7,266 bases of DNA, from NCBI GenBank assembly GCA_905233295.1, contig CAJODX010000052.1, forward strand, positions 1 to 7,266, in the 5' to 3' direction. A program made the translations under genes and the position numbers. The stretch comes from an uncultured Synergistales bacterium. GTDB lineage: Bacteria > Synergistota > Synergistia > Synergistales > Aminobacteriaceae. This document shows positions 7,232 through 7,266 of this stretch, piece by piece. Numbering within the stretch: the first letter of the stretch is position 1; each line of letters opens with the position of its first letter. The notes beneath the pieces are model-generated. The model was not told the DNA's origin and did not search any database. It saw only the letters and a list, made by a program, of their open reading frames with translations.

Positions 7232-7239
7232 TCACCTTT
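7232..7239 (-). promoter_or_regulatory. Ribosome binding site that fixes the TTG start of smc
   Basis: On the minus strand AAAGGTGA lies 7 bases before TTG 7224. Going further upstream in frame, a TAA occurs before any ATG or GTG, so TTG is the only usual start. The remaining bases up to the window edge are A-rich on the minus strand. I see no clear promoter in them, so the promoter or an upstream co-transcribed gene is outside the window. Confidence 0.75.
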
Positions 7240-7266
7240 CTTTTTTATTTTTTTTTAATTTACAAA

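Noticed and set aside
7241..7260. T-rich run at the right end as a terminator
   Set aside because: No hairpin precedes it on the plus strand; on the minus strand it is simply the A-rich leader before the smc ribosome binding site.

Overview
The window reads as ordinary housekeeping chromosome from an AT-rich anaerobe-like bacterium. Hand counts of single 60-base lines gave 45% GC at 1021-1080, 42% at 1561-1620, 38% at 4081-4140 and 33% at 5041-5100. A canonical bacterial Smc, a lone Mrp/complex-I-type ion-pumping membrane subunit and an outward-facing membrane-anchored metallophosphoesterase are seen in several anaerobic lineages (Synergistota, Clostridia, Negativicutes). I lean weakly toward Synergistota from the overall feel of the proteins, but nothing in the sequence proves it.

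Plus strand, 1-2015. The window opens inside an aldo/keto reductase gene, of which the last 129 codons are present (1-390). A 152-base gap follows. It holds a good -10 hexamer, a perfect AGGAGG ribosome binding site and a possible 34-residue peptide (428-532). Ten bases later starts a 490-residue proton-conducting membrane subunit of the NuoL/M/N-MrpA/D type (543-2015). This gene has no visible ribosome binding site of its own. A hairpin overlapping its 3' end (1991-2010), followed by a T-rich stretch, probably ends the transcript.

Minus strand, 7224-2031. Three genes run toward the left in a tight block. smc (TTG start, 1130 residues) overlaps by 8 bases an N6-adenine-type methyltransferase of the TrmN6/YfiC family (240 residues). 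Twelve bases later comes a membrane-anchored calcineurin-like metallophosphoesterase (357 residues). The spacing strongly suggests one operon. The two gene blocks converge, with only 15 bases between stop codons at 2016-2030.

Working together: the minus-strand block pairs chromosome condensation/segregation (Smc) with a tRNA or other adenine methyltransferase and a surface phosphoesterase, with no obvious shared pathway. The plus-strand membrane subunit would normally be one part of a multi-subunit antiporter or hydrogenase, but no partner genes are visible here. I found no mobile element, CRISPR array, rRNA or tRNA, or defence-type cassette. I see no convincing undescribed system; the most curious points are the lone ion-pump subunit with its possible leader peptide, and the start signals of smc and the methyltransferase.
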